Below, one piece after another: positions 48,457 to 59,734 of a DNA stretch of 64,000 nt; the first letter of the stretch is position 1; each line of letters begins with the position of its first letter. The position numbers were made by a program, and so were the translations under genes. The notes beneath the pieces were generated by a model, which did no database searches, was not told the DNA's origin, and saw only the letters and a program-made list of their open reading frames with translations. This stretch comes from Brachynemurus nebulosus (Eukaryota > Arthropoda > Insecta > Neuroptera > Myrmeleontidae). The DNA is taken from the NCBI GenBank assembly GCA_035578155.1, contig JAPWDM010000001.1:13928725-13992724 (forward strand), read 5' to 3'.

Positions 48457-49261
48457 AAATTTAAAAATTATAATTAGTCATAGAAAATTTAAAGGATAGA
48501 ATATTGTTTCCGTAATACTAGTTCCGTAAAATTTGTAAAACAGCACAGTAAAAAGTTCCAGTGTCGACAAAAAAATATTTTTTAATTGTTTTTCTTACAA
48601 AAATGACCATGCGGCATTATAATATTTGAAATGCTATCTGCTAATAGTAGAAAGAAAAAAATAGAAAGAAGGTTGTGTTTGTTGTGAATGCTGTTGAAAT
48701 GTACAGTCACATAGCCAACCATTGGTTTGGACGACCAACCTGGTCGGACGTGTCGGACCAAGTACCTTGATCCATTAGACTGTGTTACAAGCAGCAAGCA
48801 GTATTCATTACACTGTGTTAGAGGACGGGGATGTCACCGTTTAATTCATCATTTTGTTACTTCACTATCTTTAGTATTAGAATATATTGTTGGCAATCAT
48901 TTTTGTATGCATCATAAAGTTCTTACAGGTTCGAAGTTTTTACAGGTACCGTCCAAGCAACATAAGGTTGCGGGTCAGATGCGCAAATGAAAGAGTACGA
49001 CAACAAGAATTAAACTATAACGTATATGCATAAAAGTGTGATAAAAGTTGTGTTAGCACATTAAATTTTACCATGCTAGTACATATTTTTTATTTTGGTC
49101 GTCGATCGCGCATGCATTATAAGAGAGCATGGTAATTTTTCTGAAATTTTATCTACAAAAATTATATGATTTTTCTCTCCGTGTATAAAACCCTGAACCC
49201 CAAAAATTAGTACTTCTACAACTCATTGTGTTACGTTTTGTTAGTATTGATTTTTTTTCAG

Positions 49262-49372
49262 TTGTAAATAATCGTTCGGATGTACATATTACGCTTAAAG
49301 ACCTAAAACGATCATTAAGCGAAGGTGATCAACCGCGAACATTATTTCATGACGCTTATCGTTCAGAGACGT
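49262..49372 (+). CDS. Exon-like segment of an unrecognised gene
   Basis: After a pyrimidine-rich TTTTTTTTCAG acceptor the frame reads VVNNRSDVHITLKDLKRSLS then EGDQPRTLFHDAYRSET. The donor is unclear. It may belong to the same gene as 48234-48456, but the phase does not join directly with the donors seen there, so at least one boundary is wrong or an exon lies between. No family recognised. Confidence 0.35.
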
Positions 49373-49572
49373 TTTTTATAGTGTTGGCTGTAATAATAAC
49401 TCATTTACACATCTTTTCATATTTCTACCGCATTTTAAAAGTTTTAGTAACCAAAAACTCTCTCCCCTTCAGCAAGATCTCTCTACTTCGGACTTGTGTC
49501 AATATTAGTATAAAGAGTTTTAATGGCAATGCACTTTTTGGTCAGTCATTATTTTTAACTCCTTCCGTATGA

Positions 49573-51052
49573 TGCATTCCAATAGTAATAATGAAGCTAC
49601 AATTAAGATAATTAATATCCATATATCCATACTAAGAAGTATAAAATTAGATAACAAAATTCTGATATCAAGCTCTTATTTAAAAATTGATTAAAATTTA
49701 TAATTTAATTTTTGAATGACGTTTAAGGCAATGTAATTTTTAAAGGCTTGAGGCATTCAATTAACTTTGGTAACTATTGAGAAGTAAAATAAAGTAGCTA
49801 CTTTCCTCTGACGCGAAAATCTGAACCCAAAAGTTATTTTATACATTTCGTCATTTTTAAATAAGAGCCGGATTCAAAAACATTTTTTTACTTAATTTAT
49901 TAGTTTATAATAATTAAGAGACTTTGTTATTGCACAATTAACGTTTGAATGTTTAGAAGTCTCAAGATGTTTAAAAGTACCTATGTGATTTTTCCAAAAA
50001 AAAAAATTCAATTAAAAGTATTACGTACTTTATTTTACTTGTTGCGTTTGACCAAATTGACAGGAGGCAATAAATTTTTGTATTTTTAAATTAGGTAACA
50101 TGTAGTCAAGCTTAGGAAAAAAGTAAAAAGAATTTCGTTAATTAACTGAATTGTCTGAAAATAATTTTACAATTTGTAGATAGTCTGTAAATCTCTTACA
50201 AGCTATACTCTCGCCTTTGTATTTCAACAACTAGAAAGTGCTTCAGTAACCAACTTCTAATACATTCACCAGGAATTGTTTTACTCGACTATTTCGATTG
50301 AGTGCAATTCAAGGTTATGTCAAAGCTAAATTATTTTAGCTAAATTCCAAAGCTAAATTATGTAATATGCTTACGTAACGCATACCAGTCACGAGTTTAT
50401 GAGTAATTACCAACTAACGAAAATATCATAATAGAAAATGAGTATTAATTATTTCAAACTATTTCGTGTATTTATATGGTAACGCCATTGCTATGTAGTC
50501 AATTTATTCGTAGTACGGTGTTTTTGTCAGTCTGTGTTAAATGAATCAATCAGCATCAGCCAAAGTAGAATTTAAATATTTCCGTAGCTGTTTTCTGACA
50601 TACATATATTTTTACATCTTCTATTTTCCTCTTTAGAAACTGTATTTCTTTACTTAATGGAAAAATTAAACAGCCAAAATCAGATTAGCTTAGAAAAATG
50701 TAAGCAAAACAAAGTTTAAGATTCACGAATTTTAGAAGTATTTTTTTTTTTTTTATTGAATTTTCTTAAGAGAAATTCAGCTACTGTAATGAACTGACCT
50801 TTTATATTAATAATTTACGAGTAAATTAAAAATAATAAAATGTTCGATTTCTTAAATAATAATCAGTAAACATTCGATTATGGAAATAATTCAAATTAAA
50901 TAATTCAGGTATAATAATCCATTATGTATGAATTGTATGAATGAATTATGTTCGTTGATTTTTCCTAAAATGGTACGATTTTTTTGGGTGTAAGTACGAG
51001 GTAAGGAACACAAATATGTTACACGATACCTACGTATGCACTCATAATATAC
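49573..51052. other. No gene seen
   Basis: AT-rich without coding or repeat signals I can name. Confidence 0.4.
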
Positions 51053-51060
51053 TTTATGTT

Positions 51061-51431
51061 CAGTTCCGGATTTACCTAAAGGCAAATTAGGCAATTGCCT
51101 AAGGCGCACTTTTTGGAAGGGCGTATTTATTCAAACTGAAAACATTTGATGCAATTGTTATTCAGAATAAAAACATTTTTATTCATACGAAGTTTCTTCA
51201 AGTTAATTTTTGTAACTTATTTTTCAAAAATAATTGGCAAAAATTTATCTGTCATTCTATTTCCACTTCAGAAATAATAATCTCTATACTTTCTATAGTA
51301 TCTTGATATTCTCACTGCTGGATTTACACTAGTATCACTGATTTTTTTTAGTGAATAGTTGATATGATTTTCTTCCAGGGGCGGCTTTTTTCATGGTGCC
51401 TAGGGCATCACATGGAGTAAATCCGGCCCTG
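51061..51431. mobile_element. hAT MITE with perfect 8-bp target duplication
   Basis: The ends CAGTTCCGGATTTACCT and the inverse GGAGTAAATCCGGCCCTG are flanked on both sides by TTTATGTT (51053-51060, 51432-51439). Subterminal GGCAAATTAGGCAATTGCC and GGTGCCTAGGGCATCAC are related. It is 371 bp with no ORF. Confidence 0.92.
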
Positions 51432-51964
51432 TTTATGTTCAAAAAGTATCCGGAATTTCTCATTTAAAGGAACCGCGTTTGAGATATTGTCAAAATTATT
51501 TTTCTCTAGGTTGGTCTAGCTACTAGTTGTTTACATGTCACTTTCAAGCACATTCTGTCAGACAGTTTATGCGTAATAGCTTTGTAAACAAGTCATTGTT
51601 AGGTTTACTCTGCGAATTTCTCTATGTCGAACTTGGTTGGGAAAAGAGGTGGTCTGAAATTTTGCGTTATTTTGGAGTAAATATTTTAACTAGACATAGC
51701 AGAAACTTAGAATCAGATATTTTCGATTGTTTCAATATTTCTGTTTTGTATAACTGCAGGATATTCACTTCTAATTAAGTTTTGCAAAAATTTCTGAATT
51801 CCAATAAATATTTCATGTTATGACTCTACAATAGAGAATTTATGATTCAAATTCCAAAAGTAAATGACAACTAGAAATTATTAAGCTATAAGTTGCATAA
51901 TACCTATATCTGTTTTCATATTTTTGATAACACATTCACTTTAAGATGATTACGTACTAATGTA

Positions 51965-52807
51965 CAGTCAGCCCTCGTATAACGCGATTTTCTCGAAACG
52001 CAACACCAAACAAAAAGCAGTGATATGCTGATATTCTTCCTAAAACGTGATACTCTTAAAACACAATTTCCATAGAACGCATGCGTGTTTAAATAAGTAT
52101 AATATGTCATTTAACAACGTTTCTAAACTGCTGTCATTGTAGTTTTGAATGTATATATTCGTAACCGTAATTCTATGTAGCATTATACGGCAATGATTCT
52201 TTTTATAATACACGTGCGAGAAAGAAAGAAACATATTTCGTAATCTTTTTAAGAAAGAAAGAAATATATTTTTTATTCATTCAAATATGTACTACAAATA
52301 TATAATTTGTATACAGGATGTTTCGTGTATTAAATACGAAATGAATTTTTAATACGAAATACATTTACTTTTTATAAAAGTATAAATTTTTAACTGATTA
52401 TTAAATATTTTGCACTAAAATGTATTGCAAACAATTATAATATACATTTGTATTCTATACACATCGAAATCGCAAGTCATAGTTATCAACCTGTATATTC
52501 TGAATTTGTATTTAAAAGAGATAGCAATATAATTGCATTTCTATCTGATCAAGGTGTATTATAAAAAGAATCTTTGCTGCATATATGATACTTGGTAGTT
52601 TGATTGATACTATCAATATATTTAGGGTATTTACTTACGTCATATACCGTTTCCATATAACACGGTACAAAAAAAAAATTGTTTTCATTAATTCCATATC
52701 ATGTTTTACTTCATGAGAAATACACAAAATGTTTTCTTAGTTTCCTACTATGTATTATCGCGGTTTTCATAACCCGGTACCAATCAACGTTATAAGAGGG
52801 TTGACTG
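51965..52807. mobile_element. pogo/Tigger-like non-autonomous element
   Basis: The ends CAGTCAGCCCTCGTATAACG and the inverse CGTTATAAGAGGGTTGACTG are flanked by TA. Internal phrases (CGCGATTTTC, CATATAACACGGTAC, ATCGCGGTTTTCATAAC) repeat the terminal theme. It is 843 bp with no transposase visible. Confidence 0.88.
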
Positions 52808-53406
52808 TACTAAAGAATAGTTAATACTAAATAATTTTTATGGGTTGCACACTTTTTGCACTGTGGCTGTCAATTTCATATCTGTCTGCTTCCGTAGACG
52901 ATCGTATATATTTTATAGACACATTTCATTTTTATATGTAAACATATAATTTTTAAGGCATACGTTCAAGTTTTTTACGTTTTATTCCACGACTACTTTT
53001 TGATATATAATAATTTGTTACATATAACAAAACCAATTTCGATAAAATTTTAGAGAGGGGTCTGTAAGGGTGCATTTCCACTGCGCGCGATGTGATGCTA
53101 AGTTTTACTATGTGATGCTAGGCTATGCTATTAACTTGTGCTATGTTTCAAGATACGTTCACACTGCTTGCTCAATCTGGCATTGTACTTCATCGTGAGT
53201 GATTATGAGAATTAGGGATGGGCGACGTCGGTAAAAAACATCGAACTAAGAGCACCAGTAGGCGTCATGTTAAGACATGAGCAGGACTGTACATTAAATT
53301 TTTTCGTTCTTAATTATACGAGATAACTAACAGTAAAGGTAACACAAAAGAGAATTTTTTGATCTTTCAGGAATATCTTAATATATGGGAATTTTTTTAT
53401 AATAAA

Positions 53407-55151
53407 TCTATATATACATAAAAGAGAAATACCACTCATTCACTCACTCATCTATCACAAAATCTCCAGAAATTTAATACCTACAAATTTGAAATTTGGC
53501 ATGTAGGTCCCTATTGCATCGTAGGCGCTCGCTAAGAAAGGGTTTTGTAAAATTTTTTGTCTAACCATCGAAATTTATTAAAAACCGTAAAATATCAATT
53601 TTTTATTACAGTATACAGCAATCTATGGACCATTTATAAAAAAAATCATACAAATTTTAAATAGTTGCAAAGTATTTGGAAAAAAATAATTTTGGAATTT
53701 TTGTAAGTATTTAATAAATATTTCTATAGATACCACCAATAATATTTTTACCTACGACTACTATGAAACTACTTATTTACTGTGCAAAATACTATTAATT
53801 TGTATTGTGTAACGAAATAAACAACTTGACTGTCCAGTTATCCCAGTAATCATCAATTGACACGCCTGCTGTTCTCAGCAAATTCCATACAGATGAAATT
53901 TCTATCGAGCCGGTCTCGGCCATCCTGATATTAAAAATGAAATATGGACTTTACTTATCCTCAGTAGTTTCGAGAAAACGGTAGTAGATATTACAAAAAT
54001 GATGAAGCAAGACTATAGGTAAAATTGATATACGAATCAAAAAAAAAAAAAAAAAACATCGATCAAAGTTAAAGTTATCCTGTAGGACCTTAGAACCTCA
54101 AGAAAGCCTAAAGTAAACGACTGGACGTATCTTTATCAAATTTTTGGCTCTCCAAAGAAACCCAAAATAATTGGCTGGACGGATCTTGACTAAATTTTTC
54201 TTGAATAGTACTGAGATTCTGAAAAAAATGGTCATGAGGCTAAAATTCCCCCGTAGGCTTTTGCGGACCCAAAAAATCCTTCAAATAAACAATCAGACCA
54301 TCTTATCCAAATTTTTCTCAAATATTATTGAGATTCCCAAATAAATTAATGTGAATTCAGAAATATTCTCCAAAGCCCTGGGATCTCAAAATGTCTCACA
54401 AATTACAGTGCCTTTAAAATTGTCAGTATCAATATCTAACTATCTGCGAAAAGATCTCAAGGTATGGAAATTAGACATGCTATTGAAATACGAATATAGC
54501 GAAGAATTTCAGAATATCTGATTTGAAATTAAGATGAAGTTGGAATGAATCCTCCAGCGCTATCGAATTAAACAACTCTATTATCTCATTAAACCACTTG
54601 ACTGATTTAGATAAAATTTTATGAAAATATATACTATAAAAATATGAATGTTACTTGCAAATATAAATAATATTTTAGAGTCGTCGAGCGAGCGAAGCGA
54701 AGCACATAAGGATCTGATTATGTACAAAATTTCAGAATATCAAATTTAAGTGGACTTGTGCTCTCATTGTCAGTCAGTTACACCAAATAGGGCGCAAATT
54801 AAAAAGCTGAAGAAATTTGACAATATTTACTCAAGTACTGTTGAGATCTCTGTGAAAGACGAAAGTAACGTTAAAATGATTTCCCGGGGCCTTGGTGCCT
54901 TGAAGGGCCTAAAATAGAAACAATTTTAAAACTGCTGGTATAGGTACCTATACTAAATTCTTACGGTGCGGAAATTGGCCATGCTAATAGAATATAAAGA
55001 TAATTATTTTAGAGTCATTGGGCGAGCAGGGTCAAGTGTTATAAATAATAGATTTTGCACAGAATTTTGGAATATATGATTGAATTGACCTATAAATTTT
55101 ACCTATAATTCAGATAATTTTATGCGAGTGAAACCGCGGGTCGCAGCTAGT
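53407..55151. mobile_element. Helitron-like element with degenerate internal repeats
   Basis: It begins TCTATATATACATAAAAG and ends ACCGCGGGTCGCAGCTAGT. It thus has a 5' TC and a 3' CTAGT (CTRRT) preceded by a short CCGCGG palindrome, as in insect Helitrons. The left neighbour is A as expected, but the right neighbour is A instead of T. From 54060 to 55010, ~150-bp units recur with GAGATTCT, AAATTTTT, TTTTAGAGTCRTYGRGCGAGC phrases. No Rep/helicase is encoded. Confidence 0.6.
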
Positions 55152-57190
55152 ATACTAATAAAAATGAAATATAGGAAAAAGTGTGGTGTACCAGTACCCG
55201 TCAACAAAATATTAACGATGATCCGTCAGAGGAGACACCTAGTATCCGTCATTCTTTAGAACATGATTAATAAGATAAAGCTTTATTAAAAAAATTATTT
55301 GATTCTGTTATTTCCTTTCTATAATTCCTGCAAATATATTGTTTAGATCGGCACTGAACTGATTCTTTTAGAATTCTCTTTAACTTTAGTACAACCATCC
55401 ATGATGCTAATTCTTCTGAAGCATTATCCATAATATCCATAAATGCTGTTTTTCTACATTCTTTTCCATTGGAGTTAATAACATTTATGTACTGATTTTT
55501 GTCTTTTCTTTACAACTACATCGTTATTAGCCGGGCTCAAAAAGATACTGATCCATCATAATTCCATCAGGCGCTCTGTATCTTTCAAAATTTCTATAAA
55601 TCCGTCGGTCTTAAATATTCTTCAATTTCCTTAAGTCAATTTGGATTGATATTTTACTCGGCTACCGAAGCCCTTGATTTTGTTAAATTTTGAGATAATC
55701 TGTTAGACATCAGATAAATCAGATAAACAATTAGAACCATTTTCGTCCAGGTCGACCATGATTAAATGTATTTTCTAATAATTTTTGGATTAGTAGTTGG
55801 CTACTGTCTAGCAGTTAAGGATCACAGTTTCATTCAAATGTATCATCCACTTTACTATAATCTCATCTTCTTTGTTGGTTAAAATAATTGTGGAGGCACT
55901 TTTTGCATAATATGGGCTACTTTCCTTTTAATTTCTCTAACTATTATCTGTGATTACTAATTTCTCTAACTATTATCTGTCTAACAATTATCTGTGATAT
56001 ACGAAATTGTTTAACTACGATAGAAATCCGCATTTTTTTAACGTATATCAAAAGCATTTATTTAATCTTCGTTACGATATTTTATACTGAAATTTACCTA
56101 CAAAAAAGACGGTACCAAAAAACGTTACTATAGAGTACCAGTATCCGACATTAATTTACAAGGGCTACTAAAATTTAATTGTTACAGAAAAATTATGGCG
56201 GGTAGGTACTGGTCAGTAGCTTTATCGAATTGGTGTGAATGTAATCTAGATTTTAAAATTTTAGTGTAAAACGCAAGAAGAATATGTATCCTTTTTTAAA
56301 ATACAATTTGTTAGCCCAATAACTGTCACTATGACGGTTACAAAGTGGAAAATGCCTGTATTTTATGTACCAGTAGTCCCCAACAAAAATAGTAAAAATT
56401 TCTGTTTGGTTATCTTGTCTAAAAAATATTTTTTAACAAAATTTAATTCATAATAAAGCTCAAAAAACAAAAATATATTACTAATTATTCGTTAAACCAA
56501 AATTACAGTAAAATTAAATTAGCGCTTACCTTAGCTAAAACTTAAGAGTTTTAGTGATTATATGCAAATTTTAGAAACACTAACTTTCAGATGAGCTGTT
56601 ATCATATCTAATCCTAATTGAATGCTATCATAAATGGAATAACGGTTGGGCATACTTTCCAGAACGTGTAACAGGAAACTTAAAACATATATGCTTGCAT
56701 AATATCTTAATATTTATCACTTTACTGAAACTTGGCGGCTTTTCGGTCAATGACGGCTACTGGTGCTCTTACCTTATCGATTCCTTTAATTTTTCACCAT
56801 CGAACCATGGATGTTCTTATAAAATATCGAAACATCAATTTTTGACGTCGATGTTGCAAACGATCCAGAAAATTTGAAAAAGTTATAATTAAAATACATA
56901 TACAATAGCAATAATTTGAAATTTCCAATTTCGATTTTCAATTATCAATAATAAATTTAATTTAGCATTGAAATTTTTAATGTCGATTAAAAATATAACG
57001 GTGCGCAAAAAAAAAAAAAAATTATAGATAAATTACCAACAGTTGCAAATACAAAAATTTAATTTATTTTGGGCTCGACAATGTCGATGGTTCAGTAAAT
57101 CCTATCGACCAGCGATAATGTTTCGACTTAAAAAAAAATCGATGTTTCTTCAAAAAAATACCGATAGTTGAAACATCGATGTATGTCGCC
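55152..57190. other. Interior of the hAT-like insertion, unassigned
   Basis: GTACCAGTA-type phrases recur at about 55190, 56145 and 56370. Short open frames (for instance 56695-56877) have no recognisable transposase motif. Confidence 0.35.
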
Positions 57191-57311
57191 CATCCCTGTG
57201 TGTTTTTATAGAAAACCCAGCGTTAAGATATATGTTTTCAAAAAAACAAATTAAAAAGAAAAATTTGGGTCAACAAAATTAATTACGGCAGATCTAAATA
57301 TGGGCAATTTC

Positions 57312-57457
57312 AGCACCTGTTTAAAACTTCGAAGACATCCTCAGAATTTTTATGAGTATTTTCGTATGTCATCAGATACATTTGAATATATACTACATGG
57401 CATATAACACCATTGGACACAAGTTACAGCAAAGGAGAGACTTGCTGTTAGATTAAG
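57312..57457 (+). pseudogene. PIF/Harbinger (HARBI1-like) transposase exon fragment
   Basis: After an ATTTCAG acceptor-like site the frame reads RRHPQNFYEYFRMSSDTFEY then ILHG, a stop, and AKERLAVRLR ending at a GTAACT donor. F-x-x-x-F-R-M-S-x-x-T-F and E-R-L-A-V-x-L-R are conserved N-terminal motifs of HARBI1-type transposases. The catalytic DDE exons that should follow are absent, and the stop breaks the fragment. Confidence 0.75.
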
Positions 57458-58202
57458 GTAACTGAAGCTAAAATAAAAGTTGTTTTTTTTATATATATTT
57501 TTTTATTTTTTCTGTTTTATTGTTTTGTATAGTTTTGACCGTTGATCCCATAATGGCGAACCACATCAAATGACTTCAATAAGTTTTTCCACACCCATCA
57601 CTGATAACTGAATAGCACAATACTGGCGAGTTCAGGCGATAAAATCAAACATGCCTGAATTGTTGTGTATAAAAGCTTCTACTAGCATTGCATCGCATCA
57701 CTGTTCATAGCGCGCAATGTACATATTCAAATATATTCCTGAATGTTTGTTTGCAGTGGAAGTATACCCTAAAGAGTTTAGAGCGCTCAAAACGTGACGA
57801 TATGTTAAAATTAGAAAATCGAGCCAATTACAATAATTTCCTACTAGAAAGTTAATAACATGAAACAATAAGAACATGAATTTTGAAAATTCTTAACTGT
57901 TTTTATTTTAATATTCTTCTCCAGCTTTTCAAAAATATTTACTTTCTAAAACCGTATTGATGCGTTCTGTTTATCCAAATAATTATTACTTTATTAGACT
58001 TTAGAATTTGTTGGGAATAGGGATGTTGATATTATATCGATATATCAAATACTCGATATTTTTTGTGAAGTATCGATATTTTTAACCGATATTTTCAATC
58101 GGATATATCGATAGTTTGATATTGAAAAATCAGTATCGACATCGATATATTTTCCAAGAATAAATCTTTGTAACAATTTATTTAATCGGCTGTGACTAGA
58201 AA

Positions 58203-58207
<5 letters not shown>

Positions 58208-58299
<92 letters not shown>
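58208..58299. repeat. (TA)n microsatellite, first of a duplicated pair
   Basis: About 45 TA units with one CATA change, preceded by TGTGACTAGAAAATATG. Confidence 0.95.
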
Positions 58300-58314
58300 G
58301 GCTGTGACTAGGAA

Positions 58315-58319
<5 letters not shown>

Positions 58320-58391
<72 letters not shown>
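58320..58391. repeat. (TA)n microsatellite, second of a duplicated pair
   Basis: About 36 TA units, preceded by TGTGACTAGGAAATATG, a copy of the flank of the first tract. Confidence 0.95.
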
Positions 58392-58393
<2 letters not shown>

Positions 58394-58809
58394 TATAAGT
58401 ATAATAAGTATAATGCCATCTAACTATTTAAACTTCCTTTGGTAGTGTACACTGATTTCCGACAATTGTAGAAAATTAATGAGGTTGACAGGGGAACGCA
58501 TAAGAAAAAAAAGTTTCTTAAAAACTGTCCCAGAAAAATACTAGTTTAATTAATTTTTGCCTATTTTCTCACGAATAAACTTAATTGCAAAGAGTAGGTA
58601 TCATTTATTTTTAATTGTTCCTCAATAATATAATAAAAATTTTAAAAAAACTATGATATTGATATACAGCTGAACTCTTTATTATGCGGTCCTTTTTTGT
58701 GCGATTTTTTTATGCACTCCCTATCCACCGCACAAAAAAATTTGAAAAATATATAATAGGTATATCTAATATCGATATTTTTAAAAATATCAACATCCCT
58801 AGTTGGGAA

Positions 58810-59734
58810 ACAACTGAAAGAGATTAGCAGTAACCTGTAAACCACCTTGTTTAATATTATCGAAAGAAGACTTTAATCAAATAAAATTACATGCTAGGAG
58901 CATTACAATCTATTTTTTAGATTGACTAGTAAATTCTTATCTCTTTTTATTCTCCTAAAACAAAATTTTATCAGTTTGGAAAAAGTTCGACTATAGTTAA
59001 ATCTCGTTATACCGAAATCAGATAATAGGATTTAATATTTTTCTAATAGTTTATACAAATCGTATACGTACTTTCCCAATAATGTAAAAATTTTTTACAC
59101 AAATTTTTCTTTACGAACATTTTAAATGAAATATTCTAAAATTTCAATGATTTCTGGTTAGATGGAGAGTAGACATCATGTTTCTTATTTTAAAATAAAA
59201 CATGGTATTTTTAACATTAAATTCGAGTGGTGCAAAATACTTTCTTTAATTTTTTCTCATCATCCTGAACAATTGTTTCATCTGTAGAATTTTTATAGGT
59301 AATATCGAAATAATTTGTGCGATATTTTAAATAATACTTACTTATCTACCTTACTGATTTTAAGGTCAGTTATGTCAGCTAGAATTTGTATAATAGAATT
59401 ATAACAAGATTTGGAAGAATCGATGCATTTGGTAAATTCATTCGATACGATATCAACTGATAATTCCAGGAAATTCCACAGTGTGTAACGACAATTTAAC
59501 AATGTGAATATTTGCGCGGAATAAGAGGGAGAGAAATGAAAATTTGTGTACCTATTTATCTATTTTATGCAAATGTTAAACATTTATTGCTCTTTTCTCC
59601 GGTTTAATTTAGAAAATTGTTTATCAAATAGTTTTGATCTTAAATACTCTATTCAGGTCAGGTTTATTTATCATCAAAGCTTAACTACCCTCTCTTGTCT
59701 CACCTTCCCCAGCAGGCAGAAAATCGATTATTTA
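58810..59734. other. No gene seen
   Basis: AT-rich; short ORFs here carry no recognisable motif. Confidence 0.4.

Larger units (their letters stand above)
53213..57198. mobile_element. hAT-like insertion (TAGGGATGGGCGAC ends)
   Basis: TAGGGATGGGCGACGTCG on the left pairs with TGTCGCCCATCCCTG on the right, and CATCGATG-like words follow inside both ends. The tip matches hAT, but an 8-bp target duplication is not visible, so the ends may come from a rearranged copy. No transposase was recognised in the interior, which also holds a Helitron-like segment. Confidence 0.6.
53068..57769. mobile_element. PIF/Harbinger element with nested insertions
   Basis: The ends GGGTGCATTTCCACTGC and the inverse GCAGTGGAAGTATACCC are flanked by TAA on both sides (53065-53067, 57770-57772), the 3-bp TWA target of PIF/Harbinger. 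It keeps a transposase exon fragment near the right end. Of its 4702 bp, about 3986 bp is a nested hAT-like insertion, leaving roughly 716 bp of original element. Confidence 0.85.
58018..58801. mobile_element. hAT element with perfect 8-bp target duplication and internal (TA)n
   Basis: The ends TAGGGATGTTGATATT and the inverse AATATCAACATCCCTA are flanked by GTTGGGAA on both sides (58010-58017, 58802-58809). ATCGATAT words crowd both ends. Two TA tracts lie inside, each preceded by GGCTGTGACTAGRAAATATG. A pogo-like single tip (CAGCTGAACTCTTTATTATG at 58668) is present without a partner. Confidence 0.92.

Noticed and set aside
48582..48990. Overlapping ORFs on both strands near 48.7 kb
   Set aside because: Neither has a known motif; the region resembles decayed repeat sequence.
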